Below the pieces are notes generated by a model. It had not been told where the DNA came from and did no database searches. It saw only the letters and a program-made list of their open reading frames with translations. From contig OX638377.1 in the NCBI GenBank assembly GCA_951813615.1, forward strand, positions 5,305,739 to 5,369,738: a stretch of 64,000 bases of DNA, written 5' to 3'. The stretch is from an uncultured Latescibacterota bacterium (GTDB lineage Bacteria > Latescibacterota > UBA2968 > UBA8231). The translations under genes were made by a program, and so were the position numbers. Position 1 is the first letter of the stretch; the number at the start of each line of letters is the position of its first letter. Positions 18,801-26,798 of this stretch are shown piece by piece.

Positions 18801-19109
18801 CGGGATGGCTACAGCCTAGTCCAGCACCTGAACTACATCTCGTCCTACGAAGACCAGCGGGAGGCCGCAGATTCCGACTTCCGCGCCATCGATCCTTTCT
18901 TCACGTGGGACTTGAACTTGCTGTGTAACTTGTCCGGTGGGATCAGCCTCACCTTCTCGGCACTGAATCTGACCGACGCTGAGCCGCCCTTGGTCAACCG
19001 AGAACACGCCCACGACGGCTTGACCCATAGTTCCAAAGGCCGGCGGTTCAAGCTGGCGATTACCTATCAATTTCCGTTCGGGGGCGTGGCGGGGAGGAGG
19101 ACGCCGTGA
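15900..19109 (+). CDS. TonB-dependent outer-membrane receptor with N-terminal carboxypeptidase-regulatory-like domain
   Basis: 1069 residues with an AGGGGGT site upstream. The signal peptide ends at VQA-Q (about residue 24). Residues 28-100 are a CarboxypepD_reg-like domain (GGMSDEQGQFTIADVPVG). The plug follows at about 115-255, with VNLRGLGASRTLVLLNGRRQ and EVLKEGASAIYGSDAVAGVANF, and the rest is the beta-barrel, ending in an aromatic terminus. Several extracellular loops hold paired cysteines, suggesting disulfides. It would import a bulky nutrient across the outer membrane, energised by TonB. Its stop overlaps the GTG start of a DUF1538 gene by four bases, so translation is coupled to the membrane/PII genes downstream. 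Confidence 0.93.
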   Translation: MRLWNACLAMLVGATLLWPALVQAQTTGTIVVRVVDDASGDAQEAALVYIPALDVGGMSDEQGQFTIADVPVGTHEVQAELIGYSTATATVVVQAGQTATVELRIKPSAFLLEEVAVTGTAFEESPINLPYAVTVVGREKMAEQGSPQAVDFFKNLGASHGVVGEANSWYNAIAGNVVPETVANVNLRGLGASRTLVLLNGRRQTYVPARLIGGRFVDVNAFPSIAIDRIEVLKEGASAIYGSDAVAGVANFVTRDEFAGFEVTGSYDHFAHAGDSNFGAIWGGALGSAHAVLSVERTSRQELKAEERDWTLRPYIPGAAGGWSYYGSPGAFLMPTTLSGSEDRAEFASALIDEHYGEGGKRFVDPGCTNFGGFEVEDETCRFRYQAWDNFIEKSNHTRAFAEINGQWDEQSSYHFEGLWAEAAIPDWYTTPSFPPISPYDGTHLVEPGNPGRQAFCATSWEAVGFDSQDACLADDWYFFGRLVGNSGPGRTLSRESRTQRIAAAFDRDLGKSTRLDLAASYSRATGNINFPAEYHYRKFLAFRGFGGPDCGVGVVADATAPTGMAIADHDKVAGAGDCVYYNPFSNALQYAQQPGAAFENEANPAYASGLENSPELLAWINEEVNLDNTATLEVVNATLTGTWIENVASYAIGYQFRHFDVSAFPNEPGNLDINPCAVLGNKDCVEKAGSFTFTAGYYPYEDAQTVHRFFGELPLSLGDNLDAQLAASYEFHDVASSFDPKLAVSYRLSESPSHSMELRGSVQTTFRTPSVDDLNEDQRTSTNWVASTGGWKAIDTRGNDDLAPEQALTYNAGVVFLLKRANLTLDYWSYDFENVIDVLPYSRIADLYSEEETREAVKQYVGCADGIGTGTCDPATIERVQVNLVNWPGLKTSGLDWHLSTRFPVGTGELSSGLDGTYTREYHVRALLLNGLELQPAQEAAGYLNESIPIAVPIPQWKWRLATGYHRDGYSLVQHLNYISSYEDQREAADSDFRAIDPFFTWDLNLLCNLSGGISLTFSALNLTDAEPPLVNREHAHDGLTHSSKGRRFKLAITYQFPFGGVAGRRTP

Positions 19110-19840
19110 CCAGAGCCTTGGGTGCGATATTGCGGCGGATCGTCGATGCGCTGCGCGATTTGGCTCCCATCATCATCGTCATCGCGTTCTTCCAACTCGT
19201 GGTGTTGCAGCAGCCCTTTCCGAACTTAGGGCGCGTCGCCATTGGCTTGGTCTGCGTGGTCGCCGGCCTGACGCTCTTCATCCAAGGACTCGAAAGCGGT
19301 CTCTTTCCCCTCGGCGAGGCCATTGCGCAGGCCTTTGCGCGCAAGGGGAGCGCGACCGCGCTGTTGGCTTTTGCCTTTTGCTTGGGTTTTGGCACCACGG
19401 TCGCGGAACCGGCCCTGATCGCCGTTGCTGCGGAGGCAGCCGAGGTCGCCGCGGAAGCCGGTGCCATTGCCGACGACGATGAGGTGCGCGCTGCGTACGC
19501 CTTTGAGTTGCGCATGGTGGTGGCGGTCTCGGTCGGCATGGCGATCGTGCTCGGCGTGCTGCGCATCCTCAAGGGCTGGCCGATCCACCGGCTGATCATC
19601 GGGGGCTATGTGCTGGTGACTGCAATGACCGCGTTTGCGCCCGCAGAGATCATTGGCGTGGCCTACGATTCCGGCGGCGTTACCACCAGCACGATCACAG
19701 TGCCGCTCGTCACCGCGTTGGGGGTTGGGCTCGCCACGTCGATCCGGGGGCGCAACCCAATGGTCGACGGTTTTGGGCTCATCGCGTTTGCCAGCCTGAT
19801 GCCCATGATCTTCGTACTGGCCTATGGCATGGTGAGCTGA
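19106..19840 (+). CDS. DUF1538 membrane protein, first subunit
   Basis: 244 residues, starting at a GTG (19106) that overlaps the receptor stop; GGAGGAGG precedes it. It has about six membrane helices and the DUF1538 signatures GFGTTVAEPALIAVA and YDSGGVTTSTITVPLV, with GFGLIAFASLMPM near the end. The family is poorly characterised; its repeated TTVAEP and GGVTTS motifs resemble re-entrant transporter elements. The second DUF1538 gene starts two bases after the stop, so the two halves probably form a heteromeric membrane channel or transporter. Confidence 0.88.
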   Translation: MTRALGAILRRIVDALRDLAPIIIVIAFFQLVVLQQPFPNLGRVAIGLVCVVAGLTLFIQGLESGLFPLGEAIAQAFARKGSATALLAFAFCLGFGTTVAEPALIAVAAEAAEVAAEAGAIADDDEVRAAYAFELRMVVAVSVGMAIVLGVLRILKGWPIHRLIIGGYVLVTAMTAFAPAEIIGVAYDSGGVTTSTITVPLVTALGVGLATSIRGRNPMVDGFGLIAFASLMPMIFVLAYGMVS

Positions 19841-19841
19841 G

Positions 19842-20654
19842 ATGGAATTTCTGCGCACTCTTGCCAGCACCGCGTTTTCCACCGCGCTCGATGTGGCACC
19901 CATTGTCGGCATCCTCGTTCTGTTCCAGGTTGCCGTGCTGCGCCGCAACCTGCCGAACCTGCGCCAAATCGCGGTCGGGTTTGTCCTCGTTCTGTTGGGA
20001 CTCACGCTCTTCCTCATTGGCTTGGAGGAGGCGCTTTTCCCCATCGGCGAGACCATGGCGCGCCAACTCACTGCGCCCGAGACCATCGGGGAGGCGAGTC
20101 TGGCCGACGGCGTCGACTGGTACGACTACCTGCTGGTCTACGTCTTTGCCGCGGCAATCGGCTTTGCGACGACAGTGGCCGAGCCTTCGCTCATCGCGGT
20201 CGCGCTCAAGGCCGAGGAGATCTCGGGCGGCGCGATCGACGCTTGGGGCCTCAGATTCGCCGTGGCGGTTGGGGTGGCGGTTGGGGTGGCGCTGGGCTGC
20301 TTTCGCATTGTCACGGGTACGCCCCTGCCCTGGTACATCATTGCCGCATACTTAGTGGTGATCGTCCAGACCTTCCGGTCGAGCCGGACTATTGTGCCGC
20401 TCGCCTATGACAGCGGCGGCGTCACCACATCGACCGTCACGGTGCCAGTAGTCGCCGCGCTGGGCTTGGGGCTTGCCGCCACGGTTCCCGGGCGCAGCCC
20501 GCTGATCGACGGATTTGGGCTCATTGCGTTCGCCAGCGTCTTTCCCATCATGTCCGTTCTGGGCTATGCTATGGTGGTGTCCTGGATGAGTCGCCGGCGG
20601 AACGCCAACCATGCGGCCCCAATACTGAGGCCGGACAGCTCCGAGGAGACTTGA
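19842..20654 (+). CDS. DUF1538 membrane protein, second subunit
   Basis: 270 residues, homologous to the preceding gene product, with the same motifs (FATTVAEPSLIAVALKA, YDSGGVTTSTVTVPVV, GFGLIAFASVFPIM). About six membrane segments are visible, followed by a short basic cytoplasmic tail (MSRRRNANH). The pair in tandem, followed by a PII-like gene three bases later, is a recurring arrangement for DUF1538. It is likely the partner half of a two-subunit inner-membrane transporter. The substrate is unknown. Confidence 0.88.
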   Translation: MEFLRTLASTAFSTALDVAPIVGILVLFQVAVLRRNLPNLRQIAVGFVLVLLGLTLFLIGLEEALFPIGETMARQLTAPETIGEASLADGVDWYDYLLVYVFAAAIGFATTVAEPSLIAVALKAEEISGGAIDAWGLRFAVAVGVAVGVALGCFRIVTGTPLPWYIIAAYLVVIVQTFRSSRTIVPLAYDSGGVTTSTVTVPVVAALGLGLAATVPGRSPLIDGFGLIAFASVFPIMSVLGYAMVVSWMSRRRNANHAAPILRPDSSEET

Positions 20655-20657
20655 GCT

Positions 20658-21008
20658 ATGAAACTGAAACTGATCGTCGCCTTGGTCAGCAACGACAAGA
20701 CCGATACGGTGGTTGATGCTGCGCGCGCTGGTGGGGCGACCGGCGCGACGATTATTACTGGCGTGCGCGGCGAAGGGCTGAAGCCACAGAAGACCTTTTT
20801 CGGTCTCGACTTGGCGGCCCAACGCGATGTCGTCCTGTTCCTGGTGGTCGAGACGCGGGCGCGCGACATTTTGGAGCGCATCCGCGATGCTGGGCGCTTT
20901 GAGCAAGAGCCTGGCGCTGGCATTGCCTTTCAGGTCCCGATTGAGGACGCCGTCGGTCTCACCACTCAACTTCCCACCATTTTAGAAGAAGTGGATGACG
21001 AAATATGA
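20658..21008 (+). CDS. PII-like signalling protein
   Basis: 116 residues with a GAGGAG site. It keeps the PII fold pattern: MKLKLIVALVSNDKTDTVVDAAR, read in parts as KLIVALV and DKTDTVVDAAR, then GATGATIITGVRGEG, DVVLFLVVE, and GAGIAFQVPIEDAVGL at the end. The T-loop is short and lacks the usual uridylylated Tyr, so it is not a canonical GlnB/GlnK. By position it should bind and regulate the DUF1538 pair, as GlnK does AmtB; the effector (nucleotide or metabolite) is unknown. Its stop overlaps the next start (ATGA). Confidence 0.85.
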   Translation: MKLKLIVALVSNDKTDTVVDAARAGGATGATIITGVRGEGLKPQKTFFGLDLAAQRDVVLFLVVETRARDILERIRDAGRFEQEPGAGIAFQVPIEDAVGLTTQLPTILEEVDDEI

Positions 21009-21406
21009 GCGAGAAACGCACTATCCGGGTCGGAGACGTCATGGGCTCCAAACTCTACACTATCGACAGGCTTGCGACCGTGGCCGAGGCCATGGCACTC
21101 ATGAAGCAGTACGAGGTCAGTTCGCTCGCCGTCGACCGGCGCGACGACGACGACGAGTTCGGCTTGCTCGTGGTCGCGGACATCGCCCGCGAGGTGATCG
21201 CCCAAAACCGCGCACCCGAGCGCGTCAACGTGTACGAAATCATGTCGAAACCGGTGTTGACCCTGCCGTCGGCCATGCTCGCCCGCTACGCGGTGCGCAT
21301 GCTCGTGCGCTTTGAACTCTCCCGCGCCGTGGTCGTCGACTACGAGCGCAACCCGCTCGGCATGGTGACTTTGCGCGATCTCGTCCTGAGCCACGTGACG
21401 GAGTGA
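21005..21406 (+). CDS. CBS-domain protein
   Basis: 133 residues made of two CBS motifs and little else: VGDVMGSKLYTIDRLATVAEAMALM, read in parts as DVMGSKLYTID and TVAEAMALMKQ, then VADIAREVIA, and MSKPVLTLPSAM with NPLGMVTLRDLVLSHV. Such paired CBS modules bind adenine nucleotides. The start overlaps the stop of the PII-like gene by four bases. Together with the PII protein it could give the DUF1538 transporter an energy-state input. It is the last gene of the operon, convergent with a phyH gene. Confidence 0.88.
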   Translation: MSEKRTIRVGDVMGSKLYTIDRLATVAEAMALMKQYEVSSLAVDRRDDDDEFGLLVVADIAREVIAQNRAPERVNVYEIMSKPVLTLPSAMLARYAVRMLVRFELSRAVVVDYERNPLGMVTLRDLVLSHVTE

Positions 21407-21430
21407 TGGGGAGATCGGGGCTTTCGGCGC

Positions 21431-22237
21431 TCATAAGTCGTACTCTCCGCGCGCGTTCCAGCCCGGATACTGCTCTTCGAGGCGGGCCAGCGTCTCGTGG
21501 GTGTAGTATTCGTGGCCGGGGGGTGGAAAGCGGAAGAGTGCTCGTTCGCGCGCCGAGAGCCGGCCGATAAAGGCCCGGAAGTGCTCGTGCATCCCTCGGT
21601 TGGTAAAGCTGCTCACGCCTTCCCAGTAGTGGTCGGCGCGGCCGTAGATCCGCGTGGCGGAATAGCGCTGCCCCTCGCGGCCCTTGAACACGGTCGCCGA
21701 GTGCCAGAGATGGGTGTTGAAAATCATGATCGTGCCCGCCGGTACGGTCAGCAAAACCCGCTTGCTCAGGTCCTGGCCGTAGGGCTTGGGCACGATCTGC
21801 ATCGGCGCTTGGTTTTCGTCCACGGCTTCGGGGAAGTACCAGGTGCTGATCTGCCCGTAGCGCCGGTCGGATGTGGGCGGCAGGAGCGAGTTGTTGCCAT
21901 TGTCGATGTGCAGGCCCGGCTGCTCGGCTCCGGGGTCGGGGTAGCGCGCCCAGTTGTGGGCGTAGCGGAAGAAGATGTCTTCGGTGTCGAGCACCCGCTG
22001 GACGAACGCGATGAGGTCCCAGTCGAGGATGAATTCATTGAAGAGCATGTCAGCGTAGGGAAAGTCGTCCGTTAAAAGCCGCCTTGCGGGTGGATCGTCG
22101 GCGATCACCTCCCAAGGGGGGAGAGTCTGGCGGATGGCTGCGGCGATCTGGGCCCGGCGTTCCTCTGGATAGAAATTCTCTACGACCACAAAGCCCTGTT
22201 CTACAAAAGTCTGCAAATGATCGTCTGTTAGTTTCAT
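21431..22237 (-). CDS. PhyH-family Fe(II)/2-oxoglutarate dioxygenase
   Basis: 268 residues. The ATG at 22237 follows GGAGGA at six bases; the GTG two codons upstream is less well placed. The iron site is H110-x-D112 (GLHIDNG) with the distal His at about 179 (NTHLWHS) and the 2-oxoglutarate Arg shortly after (YSATRIYGR). The fold is phytanoyl-CoA hydroxylase-like. In these genomes such enzymes hydroxylate diverse small molecules, so the substrate cannot be named. It is convergent with the CBS gene and divergent from an NHL-propeller gene. Confidence 0.88.
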   Translation of the reverse strand: MKLTDDHLQTFVEQGFVVVENFYPEERRAQIAAAIRQTLPPWEVIADDPPARRLLTDDFPYADMLFNEFILDWDLIAFVQRVLDTEDIFFRYAHNWARYPDPGAEQPGLHIDNGNNSLLPPTSDRRYGQISTWYFPEAVDENQAPMQIVPKPYGQDLSKRVLLTVPAGTIMIFNTHLWHSATVFKGREGQRYSATRIYGRADHYWEGVSSFTNRGMHEHFRAFIGRLSARERALFRFPPPGHEYYTHETLARLEEQYPGWNARGEYDL

Positions 22238-22366
22238 CCTCACTCCTCCGCTGCGTTTTCATTCGCGCTTAGATTATACGGTCAAAGCTACTCCGTGCCT
22301 ATTGCAGGCCGCCGTCCGTATTACCAATATACACTGACATTTTATCCCCTAACCGCGAGGGATGCC

Positions 22367-23215
22367 ATGAGTGCTACCTATAATTACGAGGTCGTCGAAC
22401 GCTGGGGCCTAGGCCCCCAAGGCCGCTCCATGGGCGGCGTCGTACCCGGAGTGGCCGCCGATAGCGAGGGACGGGTCTTTGTGGGCCGCCGTCATCCGCC
22501 CGCCCTGCTGGTGTACGATCGCGACGGGGCCTATATCGACGCTTGGGGTGCTGACCTGCTAGGGAACCCCCACCTCCTGTGGGTTGACGGCCAGGACCAA
22601 GTGTACGTGGCCGACACCGACGAGCACACCATCCGCTGTTTCAATCCGCAGGGGGAAGTGGTCCACACGTGGGGTACGCCTGGCGTACCGGGCGCGCCCG
22701 ACCAGCCCTTTAACCAGCCCACTAAAGCCATGCGCGGCCCTTCTGGGGATTTGTACGTGGCCGACGGGTACGGCCAATACCGCATCCACTGCATTTCGGA
22801 TGCGGGAGAGTTGCTCCATTCGTGGGGATCTGCGGGCACTGGACCGGGCCAATTCGCCCTGCCCCACAGCCTGTGGGTGGACCGCGACGAGCGCGTCTGG
22901 GCCGTTGACCGCGAAAACAACCGCATCCAGCGCTTTGACTCCGAGGGTCGCTACTTGGACGAGTGGACCGACTTGGTAATGCCCATGGATCTATTTATTA
23001 CCCCGGACAACACAGTGTTCATAGTCGAAGCCCCGTCGCGCGTCAGCATCTTTGACATAGAGGGGCAGTTGCTGGCTCGCTGGGGCGAGGATGGCTCGGC
23101 CTCGGGTCAATTCGCCGACTCTCCGCACAGCATTTGGGTGGACGAGGAAGGTTCGCTGTACATCGGCGAAGTAGCCACCCTGCACGATAGGGTGCAGAAG
23201 TTCCGCCGCGTTTAG
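22367..23215 (+). CDS. NHL-repeat six-bladed beta-propeller protein
   Basis: 282 residues from the ATG at 22367, which has GAGGG upstream; a longer frame to 22295 has no such site. Repeated units of NHL type are clear: GNPHLLWVDGQDQVYVADT, GPSGDLYVADGYGQYRIH, ALPHSLWVDRDERVWAVDREN and DSPHSIWVDEEGSLYIGE. No signal peptide is seen, so it is likely cytoplasmic. The family includes peptidyl-alpha-hydroxyglycine alpha-amidating lyase-like proteins, but no catalytic assignment is justified. It is first in a run of four same-strand catabolic genes. Confidence 0.83.
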   Translation: MSATYNYEVVERWGLGPQGRSMGGVVPGVAADSEGRVFVGRRHPPALLVYDRDGAYIDAWGADLLGNPHLLWVDGQDQVYVADTDEHTIRCFNPQGEVVHTWGTPGVPGAPDQPFNQPTKAMRGPSGDLYVADGYGQYRIHCISDAGELLHSWGSAGTGPGQFALPHSLWVDRDERVWAVDRENNRIQRFDSEGRYLDEWTDLVMPMDLFITPDNTVFIVEAPSRVSIFDIEGQLLARWGEDGSASGQFADSPHSIWVDEEGSLYIGEVATLHDRVQKFRRV

Positions 23216-23243
23216 ACCTGGTAATTTTAATCGGGAAGGTGAT

Positions 23244-24185
23244 ATGGAACTTGTGAGGTATCCAGATAGCCGCATTGAAGTGCTCGACGAGCGCTTCGCC
23301 AAGTACAAGCTGGCCAATGCCGCCCTTGAAATGCTCTGGACCGGTGGGCGCTGGCTCGAAGGTCCCGTGTGGTTTGGCGACGGCCGCTATCTACTGTTCA
23401 GCGACATCCCCAACAACCGCATTCTCAAGTGGGAAGAAGAGACCGGGGAGGTCTCGGTCTTCCGCAAGCCATCGAACAACACCAACGGCAACACGCGCGA
23501 TCTCCAAGGGCGATTGCTGTCGTGCGAACACGACGCGCGCCGAGTCACGCGGACGGAATACGACGGTTCGATCACTGTGTTGATGTACCAGTTCGAGGGC
23601 AAGCGGTTGAACGCCCCCAACGACATCGTGGTGAAGTCCGATGGATCGATTTGGTTTACGGACCCTGGTTACGGCATTTTGATGGACTACGAGGGGCATC
23701 GGGATACGTTCGAGAATGCTGCCAACGTGTATCGCTTCGACCCGGACACGGGGGAAGCAACGGTGGTAGCAGGAGATTTCCAGCGGCCCAACGGCCTCTG
23801 CTTCAGCCCGGATGAGTCGCTGCTCTACATCGTCGATACCGGGCGCTCCGACGGCCCCGAATACCCCACCCACATCCGCGTTTTCGATGTCCACGGCGAC
23901 CGCCTTGCGAACGGGCGCGTGTTCGCGGACATGGGGATTGGCTCGTCGGACGGAGTCCGCACGGACGTGGATGGCAACTTGTGGTCGGGGGCCTGCTGGG
24001 GAGGCGAGGGCTACGACGGCGTGCATTGTTTTGCCCCCGACGGCACCTTGATCGGCAAGATCCACCTGCCAGCGCCCTGCGCCAACCTCTGCTTCGGCGG
24101 CGCGAAAAAGAACCGGCTGTTCATAACCTGTTCGCAGTCGCTGTTTTCGGTGTACGTCGAGACGAACGGGGCTCAGCAACCGTAG
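23244..24185 (+). CDS. SMP-30/gluconolactonase/LRE-family hydrolase
   Basis: 313 residues with GGAAGG ahead of the ATG. Family marks are WLEGPVWFGDGRYLLFSDIPNN (metal-binding Glu in EGPVW), NTRDLQGRLLSCEH, LNAPNDIVVKSDGSIWFTDPGYG (Asn of the calcium site) and RPNGLCFSPDESLLYIVDTG (the last Asp). The family opens lactones of sugar acids such as gluconolactone. It lies 28 bases after the NHL gene and ahead of a Gfo/Idh/MocA dehydrogenase. The dehydrogenase could supply its lactone substrate, though that pairing is inferred. Confidence 0.88.
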   Translation: MELVRYPDSRIEVLDERFAKYKLANAALEMLWTGGRWLEGPVWFGDGRYLLFSDIPNNRILKWEEETGEVSVFRKPSNNTNGNTRDLQGRLLSCEHDARRVTRTEYDGSITVLMYQFEGKRLNAPNDIVVKSDGSIWFTDPGYGILMDYEGHRDTFENAANVYRFDPDTGEATVVAGDFQRPNGLCFSPDESLLYIVDTGRSDGPEYPTHIRVFDVHGDRLANGRVFADMGIGSSDGVRTDVDGNLWSGACWGGEGYDGVHCFAPDGTLIGKIHLPAPCANLCFGGAKKNRLFITCSQSLFSVYVETNGAQQP

Positions 24186-24271
24186 GGGATTACACTCGAA
24201 CTCGCTGGCATTGAAGTTGACCAAGGTTTAAACGCCCGTTTATACTTCTGTCCTGCTGAATCGAGGATGAG

Positions 24272-25261
24272 ATGCACGGAGTCGGAATCATCGGTGTTGG
24301 CAGCGTATCCACGGGCCATCTGCGAGCGGTGGCAGCCTTTGAATCTACGCACTTGCAGGCGGTCGCCGACACCGACGCGGAACGTCTAGCTCGCGTCTGC
24401 GCGGAGTACGCCTGCCAAGGCTACTCCTCCTATGAGGATCTGCTCGCGGACGAGGGGGTTGACCTCGTCATCGTCTGCCTGCCCCACGGTCTGCACTGCG
24501 AAGTGACCGTAGCCGCATTGGAGGCTGGCAAACACGTGCTGGTGGAAAAACCAATGGCCGTCAATGTGGAGGAGTGCGACGCCATGATCGCGGCCGCGCA
24601 GCGGACTGGCAACCAGCTCTCCGTCGGCCACATGCACCGCTTCTCGCCGGCGAACCGAGCTGTGAAGAAGCTGCTGCGCGAGCAGGCTGTGGGCGATCTG
24701 GTCTGTCTCTGCGACGAGGCCTACCGCCCCTTCAATCCGAACAGATCGCCTTGGTATCTCGACAAGGCGACGCACGGGGGATTGTGGTATCAGAACGGCA
24801 TCCACCTGATCGACCGCTCCTGCTGGTGGACGGGTAGCCGCGTCGTCGCCGTCAAGGCCCTAATCGACAGCCGGTTCTTCGAGTTCTCAGCGGACGATGT
24901 GGCCATGGCCCTGCTGCAGTTTGAAAATGGCGTGTACTCGACGCTGATTCACGTGTGGTGGAGGACGGGGGGGAGTCGCTTTAGCACGGAGTTCGTCTGC
25001 ACGGACGGCATGCTCCAACTGCGTAGGGGAATCGAATCGGGAAGAAACGATCTTTTTGTCGGCCGAGATGGAGACTGGGAACAGGTCGAGGTGAGTGAGG
25101 ACCATCACACTACGACGCGGCAGTTGGGCGCGTTTGTCGAGGCGATTGACGCGGGAACGGAGCCACCGGTGACGGCCGAATACGCCCGCCATCTGGTGGC
25201 GGTACTGACGGCGTGCATGGAATCGTCTCGCCTCGGCAGAGAAGTGGTGATTTCGGAATGA
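24272..25261 (+). CDS. Gfo/Idh/MocA-family NAD(P)-dependent oxidoreductase
   Basis: 329 residues with GAGG five bases before the ATG. The N-terminal Rossmann domain has GIIGVGSVSTGHLRAV; E92-K93-P94 is the family signature (HVLVEKPMAVN). The active-site His is at about 178 (QNGIHLIDRS). The C-terminal alpha/beta domain is of normal length. It probably oxidises a sugar or cyclitol. Its stop codon overlaps the start of an amidase (ATGA), so the two are translationally coupled. Confidence 0.92.
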   Translation: MHGVGIIGVGSVSTGHLRAVAAFESTHLQAVADTDAERLARVCAEYACQGYSSYEDLLADEGVDLVIVCLPHGLHCEVTVAALEAGKHVLVEKPMAVNVEECDAMIAAAQRTGNQLSVGHMHRFSPANRAVKKLLREQAVGDLVCLCDEAYRPFNPNRSPWYLDKATHGGLWYQNGIHLIDRSCWWTGSRVVAVKALIDSRFFEFSADDVAMALLQFENGVYSTLIHVWWRTGGSRFSTEFVCTDGMLQLRRGIESGRNDLFVGRDGDWEQVEVSEDHHTTTRQLGAFVEAIDAGTEPPVTAEYARHLVAVLTACMESSRLGREVVISE

Positions 25262-26658
25262 ACGATACTGATCTGTGCTATCTCTCCGGCGTTGAACTGC
25301 GCCGTCTGTACGAGCGCCGCGAGCTGTCCCCGGTGGAAGTCACCGAGGCGGTGCTGCGCCGAATCGAAGCGCTCGACTCACGGCTCAATGCCTTCGTCAC
25401 GGTCACGCCGGAGCGGGCCTTGGCCGAGGCGCGCGCGGCCGAAGCTGCCTTTGCTGGTGACGACGACCCGCCTCCCTTGGCCGGCATACCCGGCTCGCTG
25501 AAGGATCTGACGGCGACGCGCGGGATCCGCACCACCCGGGGGTCGCTGCTGACCGCCGACTGGATTCCGGACTTTGACGCGCCCCTTGCCGAACGCCTGC
25601 GCGACGCTGGCATGGTGCTGCTCGGCAAGACGAATACGCCGGAGCTCGGCTGGAAGGGCGATTCGGGCAACCGCGTCGTTGGACCAACTCACAACCCTTG
25701 GCGGCATGGCCGCACGCCGGGTGGGTCCAGCGGCGGAGCGGCGGCGGCCGTGGTCGCTGGCATGGGCGTGCTGGCCCAGGGCACGGACGGCGCTGGCTCG
25801 ATCCGCATCCCGGCTGGCTTCTCGGGTGCCTTTGGCTTCAAACCCTCTTGGGGACGGGTACCTCAGCATCCGGCTAGCGTGGTGGAGACCCTGTCCCACG
25901 CCGGGCCGATTACCCGCACCGTTGGCGACGCTGTGCGGATGCTTGAGGTCATGCTCGGTCCCGATGCGCGGGATCGCACTTCGATGCCAGCGGAACCGTT
26001 GGCGCTTGACGAGATCGAAGCTGGCGTGGACGGGCTGCGCGTGGCTTGGTCGCCCGACCTAGGGTACGCAGCCGTCGATGCCCAAGTCGCCGAGACCGCA
26101 CAGGCGGCGACCCGTCGCTTCGCGGATCTCGGTTGCACCATTGAGGAGGCGCACCCGGCTGGCGAAGACCCGTGGCGTTTCGTCCACGTTCTGTGGTCAA
26201 CGGCGTTCGCCGCCACCTTCCGCGACCAGTTCGACCAGATCGCCGATCGCCTCGATCCCGGCTTGCGCACCGTCGTCGAAGAGGGGTTTGAGTTCCGCGG
26301 CACGGACGTGGCTAGTGCTTACATAGAGCGCAACGCGTACTACCACCAATGGCGGGAGTTTTACGAGAACTACGACTTGCTGCTGACGCCGACGCTGCCG
26401 GTCACCGCCTTTGCCGCTGGCGACGACCACCCCGGTTCAATTGCCGGTCGCGACACTACCTATCTGAGCTGGACGGCCTTCACCTACCCGGTGAACCTCA
26501 CCGGCCTACCCGCTGCCAGCATACCCTGCGGCCGCGTCGATGGCCTGCCCGTGGGTCTGCAAATCATCGGCGGCTGGCGTCAGGATCTCACCGTGTTGCG
26601 CGCCGCCCGTGCCTTCGAGCAACTCGCCCCTTGGAGCCAAGAACGCCCGCTTCTCTGA
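25258..26658 (+). CDS. amidase-signature family hydrolase
   Basis: 466 residues, start overlapping the previous stop. The Ser-cisSer-Lys triad is complete: K82 (GSLKDL), S157 (GGSSGG) and S181 (GAGSIRIPA), with the usual 24-residue spacing between the serines. It hydrolyses an amide bond; the substrate is unknown. GatA is unlikely because no GatB or GatC lies near and the genes around are catabolic. A second amidase of the same length lies at 54.8-56.2 kb. Confidence 0.92.
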   Translation: MNDTDLCYLSGVELRRLYERRELSPVEVTEAVLRRIEALDSRLNAFVTVTPERALAEARAAEAAFAGDDDPPPLAGIPGSLKDLTATRGIRTTRGSLLTADWIPDFDAPLAERLRDAGMVLLGKTNTPELGWKGDSGNRVVGPTHNPWRHGRTPGGSSGGAAAAVVAGMGVLAQGTDGAGSIRIPAGFSGAFGFKPSWGRVPQHPASVVETLSHAGPITRTVGDAVRMLEVMLGPDARDRTSMPAEPLALDEIEAGVDGLRVAWSPDLGYAAVDAQVAETAQAATRRFADLGCTIEEAHPAGEDPWRFVHVLWSTAFAATFRDQFDQIADRLDPGLRTVVEEGFEFRGTDVASAYIERNAYYHQWREFYENYDLLLTPTLPVTAFAAGDDHPGSIAGRDTTYLSWTAFTYPVNLTGLPAASIPCGRVDGLPVGLQIIGGWRQDLTVLRAARAFEQLAPWSQERPLL

Positions 26659-26729
26659 AGTAAGGGAAAAGCTCAACCAGCAGTTGATCTACTTTCGCGT
26701 TCCTCAATGCCGACAACTGGGTAAATGCG

Positions 26730-26785
26730 CTATTTTGGTTGTGCAGGTAACAACAACCATCGCTTGATTGAAGGATCCAAAATAG
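26730..26785. promoter_or_regulatory. inverted repeat upstream of the XRE regulator
   Basis: CTATTTTGG at 26730-26738 and CCAAAATAG at 26777-26785 are exact inverted copies. Nested inside them are GGTTGT and ACAACC. The site lies in the 140-base gap just before an XRE regulator, so autoregulation is a reasonable guess. Confidence 0.35.
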
Positions 26786-26798
26786 AGGAGATAGCGCA

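Noticed and set aside
25258..26658. gatA (Glu-tRNA amidotransferase subunit)
   Set aside because: The amidase signature is shared, but there is no GatB or GatC nearby and the neighbours are catabolic; the same holds for the amidase at 54757.
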